A DNA stretch of 64,000 nucleotides from Klebsormidium nitens (GCA_000708835.1 DF237002.1:64321-128320), one strand, 5' to 3'. Shown: positions 1 through 13,400, counted from the first letter of the stretch. Notes: generated by a model not told the origin, from the letters alone. Numbers and translations are program-made.

Positions 1-79
1 GGCGCAGCCTCTTGCAAGAAAGTAACTCGTCAAGAAGCAGCCGGTGCAGGAATTCATCGCCAATCAATCTGTCTTCGCC

Positions 80-1928
80 ATGGCGGTGACTGGTGTTGGC
101 ATCAAGTACACCTCCAGCAGACTTTTGCAGGTAACACCACTATCAAGTCACAAAGAAGCAAGCGACAGCATCTGGTTTGGAGGCAATTGCCTGGAGTGGA
201 AGAAACTGACTTGCCCCACAAGAAATACTCAAAAAGCGAGATTGCCTGTCCGAGTAGACGCCACATGGCCATCAAAGGCCCATTCTGAAACAAAGCACGT
301 GGAATCGAGTGCGTCGTCTCAGGGTCTGGAAACGGAGGACTTCAATAGGCACTCTGCCCATCCAGAAGGTGAGTTTTGTGGCCCTGCAAGGGCTTGGGCT
401 GGGAACTGCCAACTGAGCTATCTTACACCACCGTCCCTATTGTCGCCCGTTAGAGCTTAATTTTGTAGCTGCAGAGAATCACATCTGGAATTTACCCCCC
501 CGACACCCTCCCAACAGACTGGTGCCTTTTATGGGCTGAAAAGGTGCCCACCAAGTTGGCACCAATCAACTCATATGTCTAGCGTTGAAAGGGCATCATT
601 TAGGCCCTTGGTGACAAAGCAACGCCCCAATTGGCACAGGCTTGCGGGCGTCCATCATGCCTAGAGTACAAGATGGTGCCTAACCAACAACAGGAAGTCA
701 TTATTTGTAGGCATTCAACGCAACTGTTTGGCACTGGCCTTTTTGGCGCGTTGTAGGCGTCAATCTACTGAGGGGGGGGATTGTGACGAATCCTTCCATA
801 AGAAGACGTATTCAATTGCGTGGTCTTGCTCTGTATCTTCAATCCAACCTTGCAAGTTGCCAGGATTTGTCAAAGGGCAAAAGAGCGATTGTACGGACTC
901 TTCTTGATCAAGGAGGCAACTCGTTTCTGGATTGTAAAGTTTGTCGTTTTCATTGGGGGATCAAAGGTTTGAATGTTTGCCACGTATCGTCTGGCCTGAT
1001 GAAGCCTCCATTGACCATCCTGTGAACCAGGCAGTGATTGCTTCGCCTCAAGCAACTTTTGTTGGTCTTCGCCACCGTTGTTTCCATTACAAAGTGTGCA
1101 CGTTGTCTCTCCTCCAGGTTCGTGCGGCTTTGATCCTCAGCATGCGCACCGGCGGTCCCAATTCACTTTAACCACCGTTTGTAGACGACAAATGCTTGCT
1201 ATGTCAATTGCAGTCGCGTTGAGTTCCAAAAGCCAGCCTGTCAATGCCGCTGAAACAGAAGCGGCTCCGCCTAAGAAAGAAGAAAGCACGCTAGACAGCA
1301 TAACGTCGTTTTTAGACCCAGACGAGCTTGCGCCTTCCGGCCGCAAGATCCCAAAAGCATACAAGAAACAGGTTAGGGAGGTAGTTAGGACGTTAAGGGA
1401 GTCTTTGTCAGACCAGGATACCAAGGACTTCAGGCGAAAGGCAGACCCTGCAAAGGAAGCAATCCGGGGTTACATCGTAAATTGGAGAGGCGCAAGTTCG
1501 GTGCAATCTGAGGTAATAGCAGTCAGTCCATTTAAACCCTGTGAAAACATTCTGCCGGCACAATTGTCTTCTCTTTTCTGCCACGCTTCTTTTCACTGCT
1601 TGCACCGACTTCCTTCAATCCTACCGGAACTTGATGATCAGCACGTCCAATCAATGACTTCTGTATAGCTGCTGGAAGAGACCCATGCTGGTAAAGTATT
1701 CAGGAAAAGAAACCGGCAAAGACTTACTCAGTAGTTGTCCGGACTCGACCTTAGTCAAGCTCCAGAAACGACTTCTCTGATGCCTTGCAGGTTTCGTATA
1801 CCGCCCTCGAGCGTGTGCTTCGAGCTCTGGGAGCGTTCTATTCAAAAGCCGGGCCAAACGCGCGAGTTACAGATGAGTTGCGGCAGCAAGTTTTTAAAGA
1901 CCTGGAGCTTGCAGAGAACTCGGTGTGA
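80..1928 (+). CDS. PSB27: Psb27, photosystem II assembly/repair protein, plastid lumen-targeted
   Basis: Three exons, 80-368, 1118-1512 and 1791-1928, join in phase (1, then 0) to a 273-residue protein. Psb27 is a thylakoid lumen protein that binds CP43 in photosystem II assembly and repair intermediates. The C-terminal ~100 residues match the Psb27 helical bundle: a helix with KKQVREVVRTLRESL, then AKEAIRGYIVNWRG, then YTALERVLRALGAFYS and a final helix ending in LELAENSV. The N-terminus is a long Ser/Thr-rich plastid transit region. It is followed by a lumen signal with twin arginine (CRRQMLAMSIAVALS) and a VNAAE-type cleavage site. The start ATG at 80 has a good context (gccATGgcg); an in-frame GTG at 44 was not used. 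The first intron is 749 bp. Whether it is the H1 or H2 type of plants cannot be settled here. The family call is firm; the exact acceptor of exon 2 was chosen by phase. Confidence 0.85.
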
Positions 1929-3423
1929 AATTAATATGCCCGGATGTATCATTTGCAGCCCTGCCTGATGACAAGCTTGCTTGAAACCTTTGACTTTGCA
2001 ACTCGATTGTATATCAAAACGATTGAAGCACCGGATCTGGTATCCACATCAGGCTCCAAAGAAGCCGGTGATCGAGTCAAGTCATTGCACTCGAATCTTT
2101 GCCGCAGTTTCGGTCGTATGGGGCTGTACGTTAGCTAGGATGTATTGGCTGCCTGCATAATTTCACCAAGTCGATGGAAGGAGCAAAGGCGCCGTGTTGA
2201 GTGCTACTAGTATGTGTGGGCTTTGTCCCGGGCCGCGACTTTTAAGTAGCTATTTGTTCATAAGTTCTCATGTTAAAGTGTAGTCAGCGTACGAAAGTTT
2301 CTGTTTCGCGCGAGACGTACAACAACAATCTGAAAATCGACCCAAGTACTGCAAGATATATGGACAGCTGTCTACGTTACTGAAGGCTGCATATCTGCGA
2401 TGAATATAGCAAGCTGACTTGTCGCATGCACTCTTAATTTCTCGGGACAATTCGAATAAGCTTCTTCTGGTCACATAATTTCAATCCCGTCAAATCGATA
2501 GCTAGGTGCATCCCTTCAACGCTGTTTCCAATGCGCGGATCCATGCGGCTGTTGCGGTACAATGTGCTCGAGATCCCACAGCAATGAGTCTCGTGTTCGT
2601 TTTGCTAAGTTCGTTCTTTCCCTTCGTACCAATCTGCTTGCACGAGATGCGACATATGCCTTTGAAAGAGTCTTCTGCACTTCGGCCAAGCACTGAGCTC
2701 GACTTGAGCTCAAGCTTATATAGCTCACATTGACATTACCATCCGTGGCGGCATGTGCCAGGAAATGAATCCCTTAAATGGAGACTAACTGAGAGTATAT
2801 ACGTTTGTCTTTTGCGTCAGGGCCTGGCCGAGACTCGGGCTCAAGGAGAGGCTTGTGCAAGCAGCCTGCTCCCGTCCAAATTGCTATACGACGCGATACG
2901 TCCGCTTCAAAGTCCGTCTCAACTGATTTGTTTCAAGCTCTTCTTTTTCTATTCTAGGTTTATAAGATGTGCAATATCAAACCAGTCTAGGGCTTTCAGC
3001 TCTCCTTAAAAGGAACTGCGATTAGTATCCAACCTATTCCACTCCCACTTCTAACTTCACAGTCCGTGTCAACTCGTTCTCTCAAGCTCTTACCTTTTTT
3101 GTTTGTAGGATGTACTATACCATATCAGTCTAGGGTGTTCAGCCCTCTCCAGAAGGAACTCCGATTAGTATCCAACCTATTCCAAACCCACTTCTAAGTC
3201 CACAGTAGTCACGCTTGGGTGTAGGGGTTCAACGTTGCTCATGCAGTATGTACACACCCCTCCTTCCATCGATCGATCTCAAAGACTGCTAGCGAGCTAT
3301 AACAAGATGCCGAATAACGTTTTGGCACAATTTGAGCAAGCTTGGCTGGCCAGCGATGACGTTGCAAAACCTTTTGCTATAGTGAACCCACACTCACTTG
3401 ATACAAGAGCGCTCTTAATCCTC
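1929..3423. other. Intergenic region, no gene recognised
   Basis: This stretch follows the Psb27 stop and precedes the convergent stop of the next gene. It should hold both 3' UTRs. Short open frames here show no family motif and no consistent splice structure. A direct repeat inside it is listed separately. Confidence 0.5.
2911..3204. repeat. Imperfect direct tandem repeat, two units of about 145-150 bp
   Basis: Unit 1 (2911-3058) begins agtccgtctcaactg and unit 2 (3061-3204) begins agtccgtgtcaactc. Both share a pyrimidine-rich stretch, then 'cagtctaggg', then 'gattagtatccaacctattc', then 'cccacttctaa'. Differences are scattered substitutions plus small gaps. No coding potential is visible. 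Confidence 0.8.
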
Positions 3424-5394
3424 TTACTGTGCCACCGATTTGCGGCCGTGGTGGCCAGAGCAGAACATCTCGCCCTCGTCGTAGTCGAAGAAGCCGCTCA
3501 TGAAGAAAACCTGCATAGGCCAGTGCTTGGTACGTTTAAAAGCTCTGGCCCGAAATCAAAATAAGTTCTGCACCACTCTCAATCTCGGGGCAGTCGCAGG
3601 AAGATACTCACACCGTCAAATGAGCACAGCGCTTAACCTGGCCGGCGGTTCCAACAGGCCGACGAGCAGACCAAGGCCTCTTCATCAACGAACCAAAACC
3701 GATCATGGCCACCTGACTTCGCAGCTAAACGAGAGCTCATGTCGCAGTAGAGAGAATAGGACGCGCTATCCTAGGTGGTGGCGACCACAAAATTTGCAAT
3801 TGACGCATTTCGTGCGTGCAATCTTGGACAGGATCCCGAAGCAAAGGAATTAGCAACTCAAGACTGGTGTGTCAAATTTGACCTGCTGCGGCTGAGCCCC
3901 TTCGTCTGTCGGCAAGAGCAAGCCCAACAATGGCTGAAAACTGGCCAGCACATGTAGAAGTCAAAGAGCTCAAACCCGCCGATAAGGAACGCACCGTATT
4001 ATGGAAGGCTTCACTTGTCTGAATCGCGTACAGCAGGCTCTTGCCGAACAGCACCTCACGGCGGGCAAATTCCTGCACAGCGGGCAGGTGGAGGGATCGG
4101 CAAGAGCACCTGTTCTGCGTCCCTGAGAAGTGGCGGTGCTTGCTGGTTACCGCAAGCTTGCAGCAACCTCACGCACGCAGGCAGACCAAAGACATGCCCT
4201 GTGTGCACCAAGGACCGAAGGCAGCAGCTCCTCACCCCACAGCCTGTGGGGTGGCGGCTGCCTGCTTGACGCTCCAGCAAGGCAGTTTCAACGGAGGCAG
4301 TGTGCGCAGCAACTCCAGGCAGTCCTACCTTGTGAGCTGGTTTGCCTGCCCACTTCCGCTTGTACTCATGTGCATACTGCATGTAGCCTTCCTCCAAGCC
4401 CCCCTCTGCCACCTTTTTAACGATCGGGTCCACATGCCAGCTCTTCTGCACCAGCCGCTTCACTGCCTCCTGCACCTGGCCTCGAAGCTTCTCCAGGTTG
4501 GGCGGGTACTGCTTCCAGGCGGCATCCAGGCCCTTGACGATGCGAGCTGTCTCCTTCGCAGAGATGGGCGGCTGGAGAGGCAAGTGAAAGCAATTTGCAG
4601 TTACTGGTGGCCTCCGGCTTGCGTCCAGTGCTCTCTAACGAGCTGCGCCCCCCGGATGCAAAATGATCACCACTTGATGACCCTCGTAGATTGACTCCTC
4701 GGAACAGCCAACAGGGGACTGCAAGATGCCATGCCACGTCCTCATGACAAGCTTCAGAAAAAGGGTAGCGTGTATCCAGATGGTCCCTCAACAAGCAATG
4801 CTTTCTGGCCTGCGGTTCGCCTTTGTTGCACAGGAAACTACTGCGCACATAGCTCTGAGACTGAGCTAGTACAGGCAAACGGGACGGGAACGGGACTTCC
4901 CGCACCTCTTCGCTGCCACTGTTGCTTGCCACTGCGCTGACCCTCACCTTCGCGCTGCCCTGTTTTACAAAGCGCATGGGATGTGAGAACACCTTGCAGG
5001 CACAACCTTAACATACACGACCGTCTTAGCCTTCACAGCAAAGGGGGGTTCATACCCTGTCAGCAAAGTGCCCCCTGTAGAAGTAGCATCCGGAGATGAG
5101 CCTCAACGACATTGCCCCATTTTCAAGGTGCAGCACAATTGGGGGATAATCATACGACTGGAGTCCACAATGCATGCTTTCAGACAAGAAGACGCGTTAC
5201 CTTCGCCTTCATCCCTGGCTTCCTGAGCCCTGTCTTGCCGTCCAGCACATTCACCCCCCCCTTCCTGACCCCTGCCTTGGCAACCATTAGAGCCTTAGCT
5301 TTCCGCTTCCTGAGCCCTGTCCCGGCGTTCTTCAGTACCTTCACCCCCGTTTTCGTGAGCGCCCCTTCCTTGGCTATTTTTGCAGCATATCGTG
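3424..5394 (-). CDS. Unknown protein, at least five phase-0 exons
   Basis: Read on the minus strand, five candidate exons join in frame: 5394-5201, 4992-4948, 4571-4329, 4072-3995 and 3510-3424 (stop). Every internal junction falls between codons and has AG/GT borders, which is strong evidence for a real gene. The first listed exon encodes a Lys/Arg/Gly-rich stretch with repeated TGLRK and GVRKGG elements. The 81-residue exon is helical and charged, with WKQYPPNLEKLRGQVQEAVK and YMQYAHEYKRKWAGKPAHK. The next exon carries EFARREVLFGKSLLYAIQTSE, and the last ends in FDYDEGEMFCSGHHGRKSVAQ. The first exon has two extra bases before its first codon, so an upstream start exon is missing from this model. 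I do not recognise the family. A further exon within 3511-3994 is possible. Confidence 0.5.
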
Positions 5395-6233
5395 CTGAGA
5401 ATCACCGCACTCTATGGTATCACTTCATCAGGTTATGCCAGCTCTTATATGCTAAACCGGCCATCAATGATGGAAATGCTGCCACAGATATATCCAGGTT
5501 ATTACCCGCTTATGCATGTTATGTAATATCACTTTCAGAACATTTAGATTCTTTCCAAGTGACTGAAATTCTCCCGAAATCGTAAAGAGCCTTGCAATGA
5601 TCGAACCTGTATTACATAGTAAAATACTCAATTTTGATATTGAAGCGGGGTGCTAATACAGGCACTGCTAAGTGCTTATGGCCCTTCTCCGCATGCGAGA
5701 TGGGCGCTTCTTGCTTCAGGGTGATCCCTTCAGCCTTCAGGCTCAGCAGTCACGCAGGACGAAACGAACCCTGTGCCATGCTGAGATAAGATTACAGGTC
5801 TACCTGCGGGAGAAGCAGTAGAGTCGAAAAGCAGCATCTCGGAGCTGCGCCCTCCATTGGAGGGTTGACAGGGCTCATATTAGGAGCATGCTCAGCTTAT
5901 GCGGACGTCCTCTAAACTCTAGCTTAGTCATTTTCTAGCTGATCTGGTGTGGTCAAATCCAGCTGAAGGGACCAGCCTACTAAGAGGCAGAATGGTAAGT
6001 TTGACGCGGCTTCTGACTCAGAGCTCTGGGCTAGTGCCAGCTTTCAATCTGCTTTGGCCTCCCTAGCACGGCTGTTAATATGGGCTATGCAAGGGGTTTT
6101 CAGCCAGCTTTATCTATTGACGGAAGCATTTTCCAATGAGCTTCCCAGTATATTGCTTATAGAGTAAATCAGTCCATATGCAGACTCCTGCGAGCATGGC
6201 ACGTGCTTATCATTCTTAAAGTTCTGTGACATA
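5395..6233. other. Intergenic region between divergent genes
   Basis: It lies between the 5' side of the unknown minus-strand gene and the 5' side of the plus-strand MYND gene. It should hold the unseen first exon(s) and promoters of both. A donor-like sequence (AGAATG followed by GTAAGT) lies near 5995 on the plus strand but could not be tied to a convincing exon. Confidence 0.3.
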
Positions 6234-9200
6234 ATGCCCGGGCTATCTACTACTTTCTGTGCACTAACAAAAGAAGAGCTCTCTGTTCCAATGTGGCAGG
6301 CTGACGGGAAGTCAGACCTGGTAGCTGAGTTTCTGGGCCTGGTTTCTGCCAAAAACTATGGCAAGGCAAACCACATGTTTGTAGCGCTTGTGGACGAAGT
6401 TGCTGGGAAGATGCTCCTTCCCGCCCAAGAGCAACAGCTGCAACTGAAACCGACGAAAGCGTTCAAGAAGGTAGTTCCAGAGACCATGTGCTTGTTACCG
6501 GTTGCTGTGGAGATCTTTGGATGCTTTCTTTGAGGACCTGCAAAATCCGGACGACTTTGCTTCTTATTTGCCAACAATTTGAAGTTCTCGCATAATTTTG
6601 AATTTTTGAGACATACTGACGTAGCGGGATGTATCGCCTGTATGCGCCATTGAGCGCTCCAAATGCAGCGAACATCTTGTCATCGATGTTTGATGACAAC
6701 TTTCCCAATGACGTTCTCAACTTAGTGCCTGCTTTTCCTTCTATTCATCTGTCCTGCTCACACATGATCTGAAGGTGGTCTGGTCACTGCTTATGACTGA
6801 CTCTCTCATCAATAGAAGAAGACTGGGTTTGCTTGTTGAAACTAGCTTCCCACCGCACTCTTCCGATTTTACATCAAGACAAACCTGTCCATAAGCATCT
6901 CTCTCCTCCAATTATCCAAGCTGCTGAAGGACGAAGAAGTGGTGCGCAGCATGATGACCATCCTTCTAGAGAGCGATGAGTGCATTGTCATGCTGAGTGC
7001 CATCTGTCGGATCACGGTCGCACCTGGGTTTGCAAGGCAGGTAAGAAATGCCTCTTTCTTATGTACCTGGAAGGATTGACTAGGTGATATCCAAAGAGCT
7101 GAGGACAGAAACTTTATTGCAAACCCCCCCTGTAAATGGTGAAGTCTGCATAAATCTAGCAGGCCAGGTCTGCCCTGCTATGAAGTAGAATTGGTCCTGC
7201 ACTCCCTTGCCGAAAGTTCCAGCAATGGCTGGTGTTGTAAAAGCTTCAAAGTATGGAAGTTTGCAGACAGATATGGCCATCGTTTCTGTCATTCAAAAGG
7301 CTCTATTATCAAAGCTTCATTGAACTTGTAGGACCCGATATTGATGACACCCGTAATCAGCCAGAGAAAGCAATCTCCCAAATGTTCTCTTATTCTGTCT
7401 TTGCAGATTGCATCCTGCAGCACGGCGGTCGATTCGCTGCGCCAACTCGGCTCGCTGCTCTTCCCCGTCGTCCTCCGAAACCTCTCGCACAGCTCAACCG
7501 TCTCCCAAACGGAAGCTTCGGCTTTGCAAGGCTGCTCACTGTACATGAAAACCCTGATGAACCTGCTGGGTCACAGCCCTGAATTCACGGAACGCGCTTT
7601 CCGCCACGAGTACCTCCCGCTGCTGACATCATTCTTCCCGTTCCCCGGGGCTCCCCCCCGTGCGGCCGAGGGCGCGCGTGCCAGTCTGTATGCGCACTTA
7701 GCGGTCCCCACAATGGGAGCGTTCGACAACTTCGTGGACACCGTCTCAAAGGCGAAGAACGTTGTGCGCAGCGGGGCGGCGGCCGGACTTATCCCGTGGC
7801 TGACCCGGTTCTTTGATCTGCTCACCGCCCTGCTGAAGCAGTTTCCCGGACGACCTCAGGAGAATCGGGAGGCGCGAGTGACAGCCAGGAGCCTTCTGTT
7901 TCGGCTGAACCTGCTATGCGAACAGGCGACGGAGCTGTCCCCCGATCTGCTAAAAGGGGCCGATTTCGAGGCTCTCCACAGGTCCGTTAAGGATGTAAAG
8001 CCTCTGCTAGACGACGCCGGGAAGGGGAACGCGGAGCTCTTCCTGGGCCAACTGCGGCATCGAATCCAGAAGGAGAAGCACGGCCCCCCCGTACTGGAGC
8101 CGTCGGATATAGGGAGGGTCATGAAAGGGCTGGAAGCAGTCCGGTTGGCAGGCCCGAGTTCTCCGGTCGATCTCACGGACGAACTCTTGCTCAGCCTCCT
8201 TATGCTGTTACCCGGAGACTTTGGAAAGCTCCTCAAAAAGAATCCGAATGTGATCCCCGTGCTGCGAGATTCGCTCGTCGCTGACGTCAGCAGAGCTGCC
8301 AAGAAGCCCCGGTCTCTGGACGCCAAAGGCCAGGAGCGGATGCGGAACACGGCGATGTGTCTGTGCTCCTTTCTGGCGGTCGGGGCTAACGAAAAGACGC
8401 TCCCGGCAGCTGTGTTCGACAATGTGGGTTCCGCGATCGTGAGCATCTTCAAGCCCGGGCTCTCGGTTCTCGACCCCCCCGGCCACCTGCGCCTCCTGGA
8501 GCTTCTCGTCTTCTGCTTCAACTCGGGCGGCGATGCGGCTGCCACGCGGCGCGAGTACGCGCGCGCGCTCGCTAGGGTGAACTTCCTGGACCTCTACAAA
8601 CCCGCGGCCAACTTGGCGTGGCACCTCGCGGCAACCGTGTTCGGCGCGCGCACCTGGCTGGACCCGAAAGTGGTGTGCGCGCACGAAATCCAGGTCGGGC
8701 GGCAGTTCGGCTTCACCCCGCGGGAACACACGGTCGAAGGACACGTGTCGGGCTCACTGCCCGCGGGCGATGTGAACAGGCTCGTGGACCAGGCGCTGCG
8801 GGTGCTTCAGGAGGCGTGCGTGACCCCGTTCACACCGGAGGACCGCGTGCAGGACGCTGCGGAGATCGTTCGGCGGAGCGTCAACGAGTGCCCCGCGGTA
8901 CTTGAGCTGGTCGTTTCCCGCATCGGGCACGTGACGGGACTTCTGGAGATCGTGAGCTCCAGGTTGACGCGAGAGTTCGGACGGCGCTTCCTGGAGGACT
9001 CTCCTTCCCGCCAGGGCTTCGCGACGCCGGAGGAAATCAGTCAGTGGATGGGCGTATGTGGGCCGCTCTTGATGGTGTTCAAATCTGCTTTTGACACGTG
9101 TAAGGCGAAGAGGGCGTCGAGGGAGAAGCTGCTGCGGGAGACGGCCGGCAATGGCGGGATCGTGGTGTGTCAAGGAACTCTCCGTGATTCCCGGGCGCTT

Positions 9201-10400
9201 TTGACCGGCGCCGCAACTAGTGTGGGCGCACCCCGGAGAAACCCAGCCGAACGCGCGCAAGAAGCGGAGGAGCAGCTCGGGGAAAGCCTCCCCCAGAACG
9301 CAATCGCGCGGGAGATCTGGGCGGCGTATGCAGAGCTGTTCAACCTCAAAGAATGCACCAACCAGGTAGGTATCCAGTAAGGGCTTAGAAAAGTACTCGC
9401 TTTACGGTGGCTGATCATGGTTATTAAGGATTGGTGCCAGTCTGTTTTCCAATTCTGTATGCAATTGCACGACTGCTTCTGGAATGAAGTCTTGTGAGGC
9501 CCTCAATGATCTGGGCTGCAGCACGAGGTTCATCAGTATGAGGCTTGATCGCTGTCCCGTTCTGGGATGAACTGGTCAGCACAATCTAGCCTCACAAAGC
9601 CCGTGTCACCTGAAAGTCGCACTTAATCGGCGCTTCAACTTGCGGTCTGAGTTCTGCGAAAGGTTTGAAACCCATCTCCGAGATCCGCAGTAGGGCTTCT
9701 CGTGTTAAGTTTGCCATGCGAAAATGACCCCCTTCGGAACGTCTCTGCTCTCTGCCGTCTTTGGGGAATGCGGACTGTGTGATCGCAAGCACGATATATC
9801 CAACGGCATGGTTCAAATCTGCAAACAAATCGACGGCTCTCCGTTTCTTCCGCAGGCGTGTGTGGCCGGGGTGGTCGAGGTCCGCCAGAAGACGTTCAAG
9901 GCGTGCGGCGCGTGCGGCGCAGCCCAATACTGCTCGCGCGAGTGCCAAGTGAGTGTGAATAAGCCCTTGATTTCTTGACCGGTCCCATAAAAATTCTGTA
10001 CCTTAATCCTCAAACTCGTTAAATTCCCAGATGCGCAACCGTGGGGGCTGATTTAACAGGGATCGTTGAAACCGGGCTGTTCGAGAACGAGTCGCTAAAG
10101 CACAAGTCATCAGCAGATCAGACTAAGCCGATGCGACAGCCATTTCTGATAGTGATCAGGCGAACCTCCAAGTAGCACACTGTCCGTCCTTCGGAGTGTT
10201 GTTCGACGTAATGGCCAGCCCTAGTTGTGATCGTCATTAGGCAACGCTTATGCATCGCTCAATACTTGTACATCGTTCTTGTCGAATTGCAGATGGTCCA
10301 TTGGAAGAACGGACACAAAAAGGACTGCAAAGTTTCAAGGCAGGGGGCAAATAGTGGGAGGGAGAAGGGAAAGCGAAGCAAAGACAACGGAGGGGGATGA
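6234..10400 (+). CDS. Large MYND-type zinc-finger protein
   Basis: A plus-strand multi-exon gene. The 3' part is clear: a very long exon 7407-9365, then 9856-9948, then 10293-10400 with the stop, all in phase 0. The last two exons form a MYND zinc finger: Cys-x4-Cys (CTNQAC), CGACG, YCSRECQ, then MVHWKNGHKKDC, so the full Cys/His set is present. MYND fingers usually bind proline-rich partner peptides. A basic tail (KGKRSKDNGGG) ends the protein. The ~650-residue body before it is helical and leucine-rich, resembling the long uncharacterised MYND proteins of green algae. Upstream exons are less certain: one ending at 7040 (…MLSAICRITVAPGFARQ) joins 7407 in phase, and others probably lie at about 6640-6720 and 6250-6470. 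The true start was not identified, so 6234 is only the first candidate ATG. The last ~1.2 kb of the gene is duplicated downstream. Confidence 0.75.
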
Positions 10401-13400
10401 GTACAATTTGTGCATACTTCGATGCCCGGACAGACGTCTACACATAAGAAGGGTCGAGTCGCGTGCAGAGCTTCCGCATGAATTGTTACGAGTCCCGAAT
10501 TGAGACTGGACTGCTTTTGTATAGGTTGAAGCAACAGTTTCGAGTCAGACGGCCAACAGCGCACTCGATTTAGGCAGTCGCACACTTAAGCAAAAGACCC
10601 GACAACGCGTACCGCTGTAGCTTCCCGCTCACATGCGGGTCTGGTGTGCGCCGGGCCAGTTTGAATGCCTAAAAAGTGTTTGGCGCTCTTCTAAATTTTG
10701 AGCTTTTTCATGCTTCTATTCAAGCTTGCTAATGATCAATGCATGCCGTCAGTGCAAAGATGTGCTCTTGATCCAAATTGACATTCCCAACGCCAATGTC
10801 CCTTAAATAACACTCCTACTATAGTCTATTTGGATCGCGTTGGCGATTTAATGGCCGCGGCATGGTACGGTTATCACAGGCTTCCATGCATGTGCGCGCG
10901 CGACTTGCGCGGCGATCAATGGATTGCATGCCAGATCGGCAGACAGGCACTCCAGATCGGTAGGTAGTGTTGAGAAGTAAGACTCGAAATGCATGCGCAC
11001 GCTTTCCACGACTGGCGTGTACCTTGCCATATAGTCACATGTGGCCTGCCGCCTTTCCGCTTCAGAGCACAACGTAGTGGATTGTATGAAGACAGCAGAA
11101 ATAATCAGACCTCAACAACTCACTTGATCAAGCGCAGGGTTTCTTCTATGCCTGTATCGGTGACATCGTCATTCTATTTCTCAATATTCGATTGACCTCA
11201 GAGGATCAGAGTTGTCAGGGAAAGGAAATTAGCAAGGCCTTGGTCGAAATTGTCGCTGCCGGAGCTCCAAGTGATTGAGTACGATTCACAAACATCCCTG
11301 CCGAGCAAGTATGTTTAGTACCGCTGACGCATCTGCCGACACCGGAAAGCAGGTCTCAAAGGTGTTGCGCAGGTGCCAGATATCGTACTCGTTCTTCTCC
11401 CAACCGGATTCAGCTCCGCCCGCAACATCCGACCGTCTGGCGTCGCGTTTCTTTGACTTCTGAACCCACTCGAACAAGGAGGCCCGTCGGAAATGGTTCA
11501 GCCAAGCGGGGGAGGGAAGCGGGGAGTAGCTCGCGAAAGGCCCGGGCGGATCCACAACGGCACCTGCTTCGAACATGGTGGTCGATCATTCTGTCACGAT
11601 CTCAGAATAAACGCTGATCCCCTTGCTTAATGCGAACCGTGGCAGACACAAGCAGTATATAGACGTTCCTTGTTTATACAAGCTTTTAGAAGATGGAAAG
11701 CAACGTGCAGTCTGCACGGGTCTTCAGCCAACTTGATTTTTCAGCAGTTGAGTAAAGATGCGACAGAGATGAAAACCGAAGGCGGTCCTCGAGCAGAATT
11801 TGCGGAAAAGCTGCTCATTCAGAAGAGTCCCTTCGCGTTCAACAATTACGTGCCAGCTCCCCTCGCTCTCCACAGATTCCCATGAAGCAAGGGCCAAACC
11901 TGTGCAGCCTCAGATGAGTCCTAGCCACCAGGCGAGAAATTGGACAAAGGGATGGCTACTCAATCTACGATCTGAAGGGTTCATGGCAACACTTTTCTCC
12001 CAAAACGAATGCTCCGCTCACCTGAAGCGACGTATTGGCGGTACCCCGACTTCAGCTTCTGAAAGTGGGGGTGGTCGATATACTCGTGGGCTGCCGCTTT
12101 GGCGAACGTCTTCAGAATGAGCTCTTCTTCCGGTCTGTCACGGCAGCGGAACCGGACGTCCAGCGTGGAGAACGCGGGGTCGGGAAGCGTCACCGCGTCC
12201 GAATGCATCAGCTTCCACGCGAAACTGACGGCGCCCCGCGCCCACGTCGGGAAGTTTCTCGTCGAAGCGCGCCAGGAACGCGTCCAGTGTCTGGTTTGGG
12301 TCTTCGAATACGACATACTCATCGCCGTCGATCGCGCCGATCCACTCGGCCCCTCGCTTAGTCTGCCATTCCACGCAGTTCTGGTACATACCGATCTCGT
12401 CCACTTCAAACAGTCCAGACGGCGGCCTGTCCCAGCGCATATAGTCCACAAAGGAACCGTACGATTGCGCAATCTCGGCGGTTCTGTCCGTCGATCCGTC
12501 GTCGTATATAGAAACCTGGCTCACTCCGAGATTGTATTGGTAGTTTAGCCACTCCTCTAGAGAACGCTCCTCATTGCGAACTTTCACGCAGATGCCCACA
12601 CCCCCCGGCTTCACCGTTCGCATTTCGGCAACAGAATCCTAGGGGGATCCCCCCGGGGCACAAACTCAACCGGTCGCGGATCTTCTGGATTGAGGACGTG
12701 TTGGAGGAGGGCAAACCCCGGTTGACCGCCCCCAACCTCTGTCAAAGTCTCCGGTCTATCGTGGTAGAAGCGTGCTTCGTCTAGCTTCCATCCCGCATTC
12801 CAAAGATTCAAAACAGAGCTCATAAGATCCCATTCTTTGCTGCCCTCCCTGACCGATCTGATCTCCTCCTGGGTTAATTTTGGCCAGACCCGGTTCCCAA
12901 TCGGTGGAGAAGTAGATGACGTGTCGCTACGTGGCAAGCTATCACGTTCGGGCCCAGTTGACAGATTTTGGGCGAAGACACTTTGGGACTTCTCACGTTT
13001 CATAGCTGACTCTTTCAGGAGCTCGGCAACTGCGTGGAGTTCTGGTTCCTCAAGCCTGCTGATTGCTTCGCAGAGGTTTCCTGGAGTTGTCGTATCCAGG
13101 TCTTCAAAATCGCTCGCATCCTCTGTTTTATTCAGAGTGGCCACTTTGCTCCATCTTTCCAATTTGCTCAAGGAACTTCCCAGAGCTGCGTTCTCAGAAC
13201 GCGGCCTCATATGCGCTCCTTTGAAGTCTTCAACCCCATCAAGGAAGCCCGACCGGAGACCTCCCAGCCTCGAACTGTTGTCCTCCACCAGAATATAGAT
13301 CGATACGCCTGCCAAGATGCAAAGGACCGTGATAACAGCTGTGGGCATCAGAGCCCTTCGCAGGAAACCCTGAAAGAGGTTTGCGGCGCCAGTCATGGTG

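Noticed and set aside
4041-4694. 217-residue plus-strand open frame
   Set aside because: It lies antisense to the phase-matched exons of the minus-strand unknown gene and has no motif of its own.
7856-8744. Two long minus-strand open frames
   Set aside because: They are antisense to the long MYND exon and reflect its high GC third positions.
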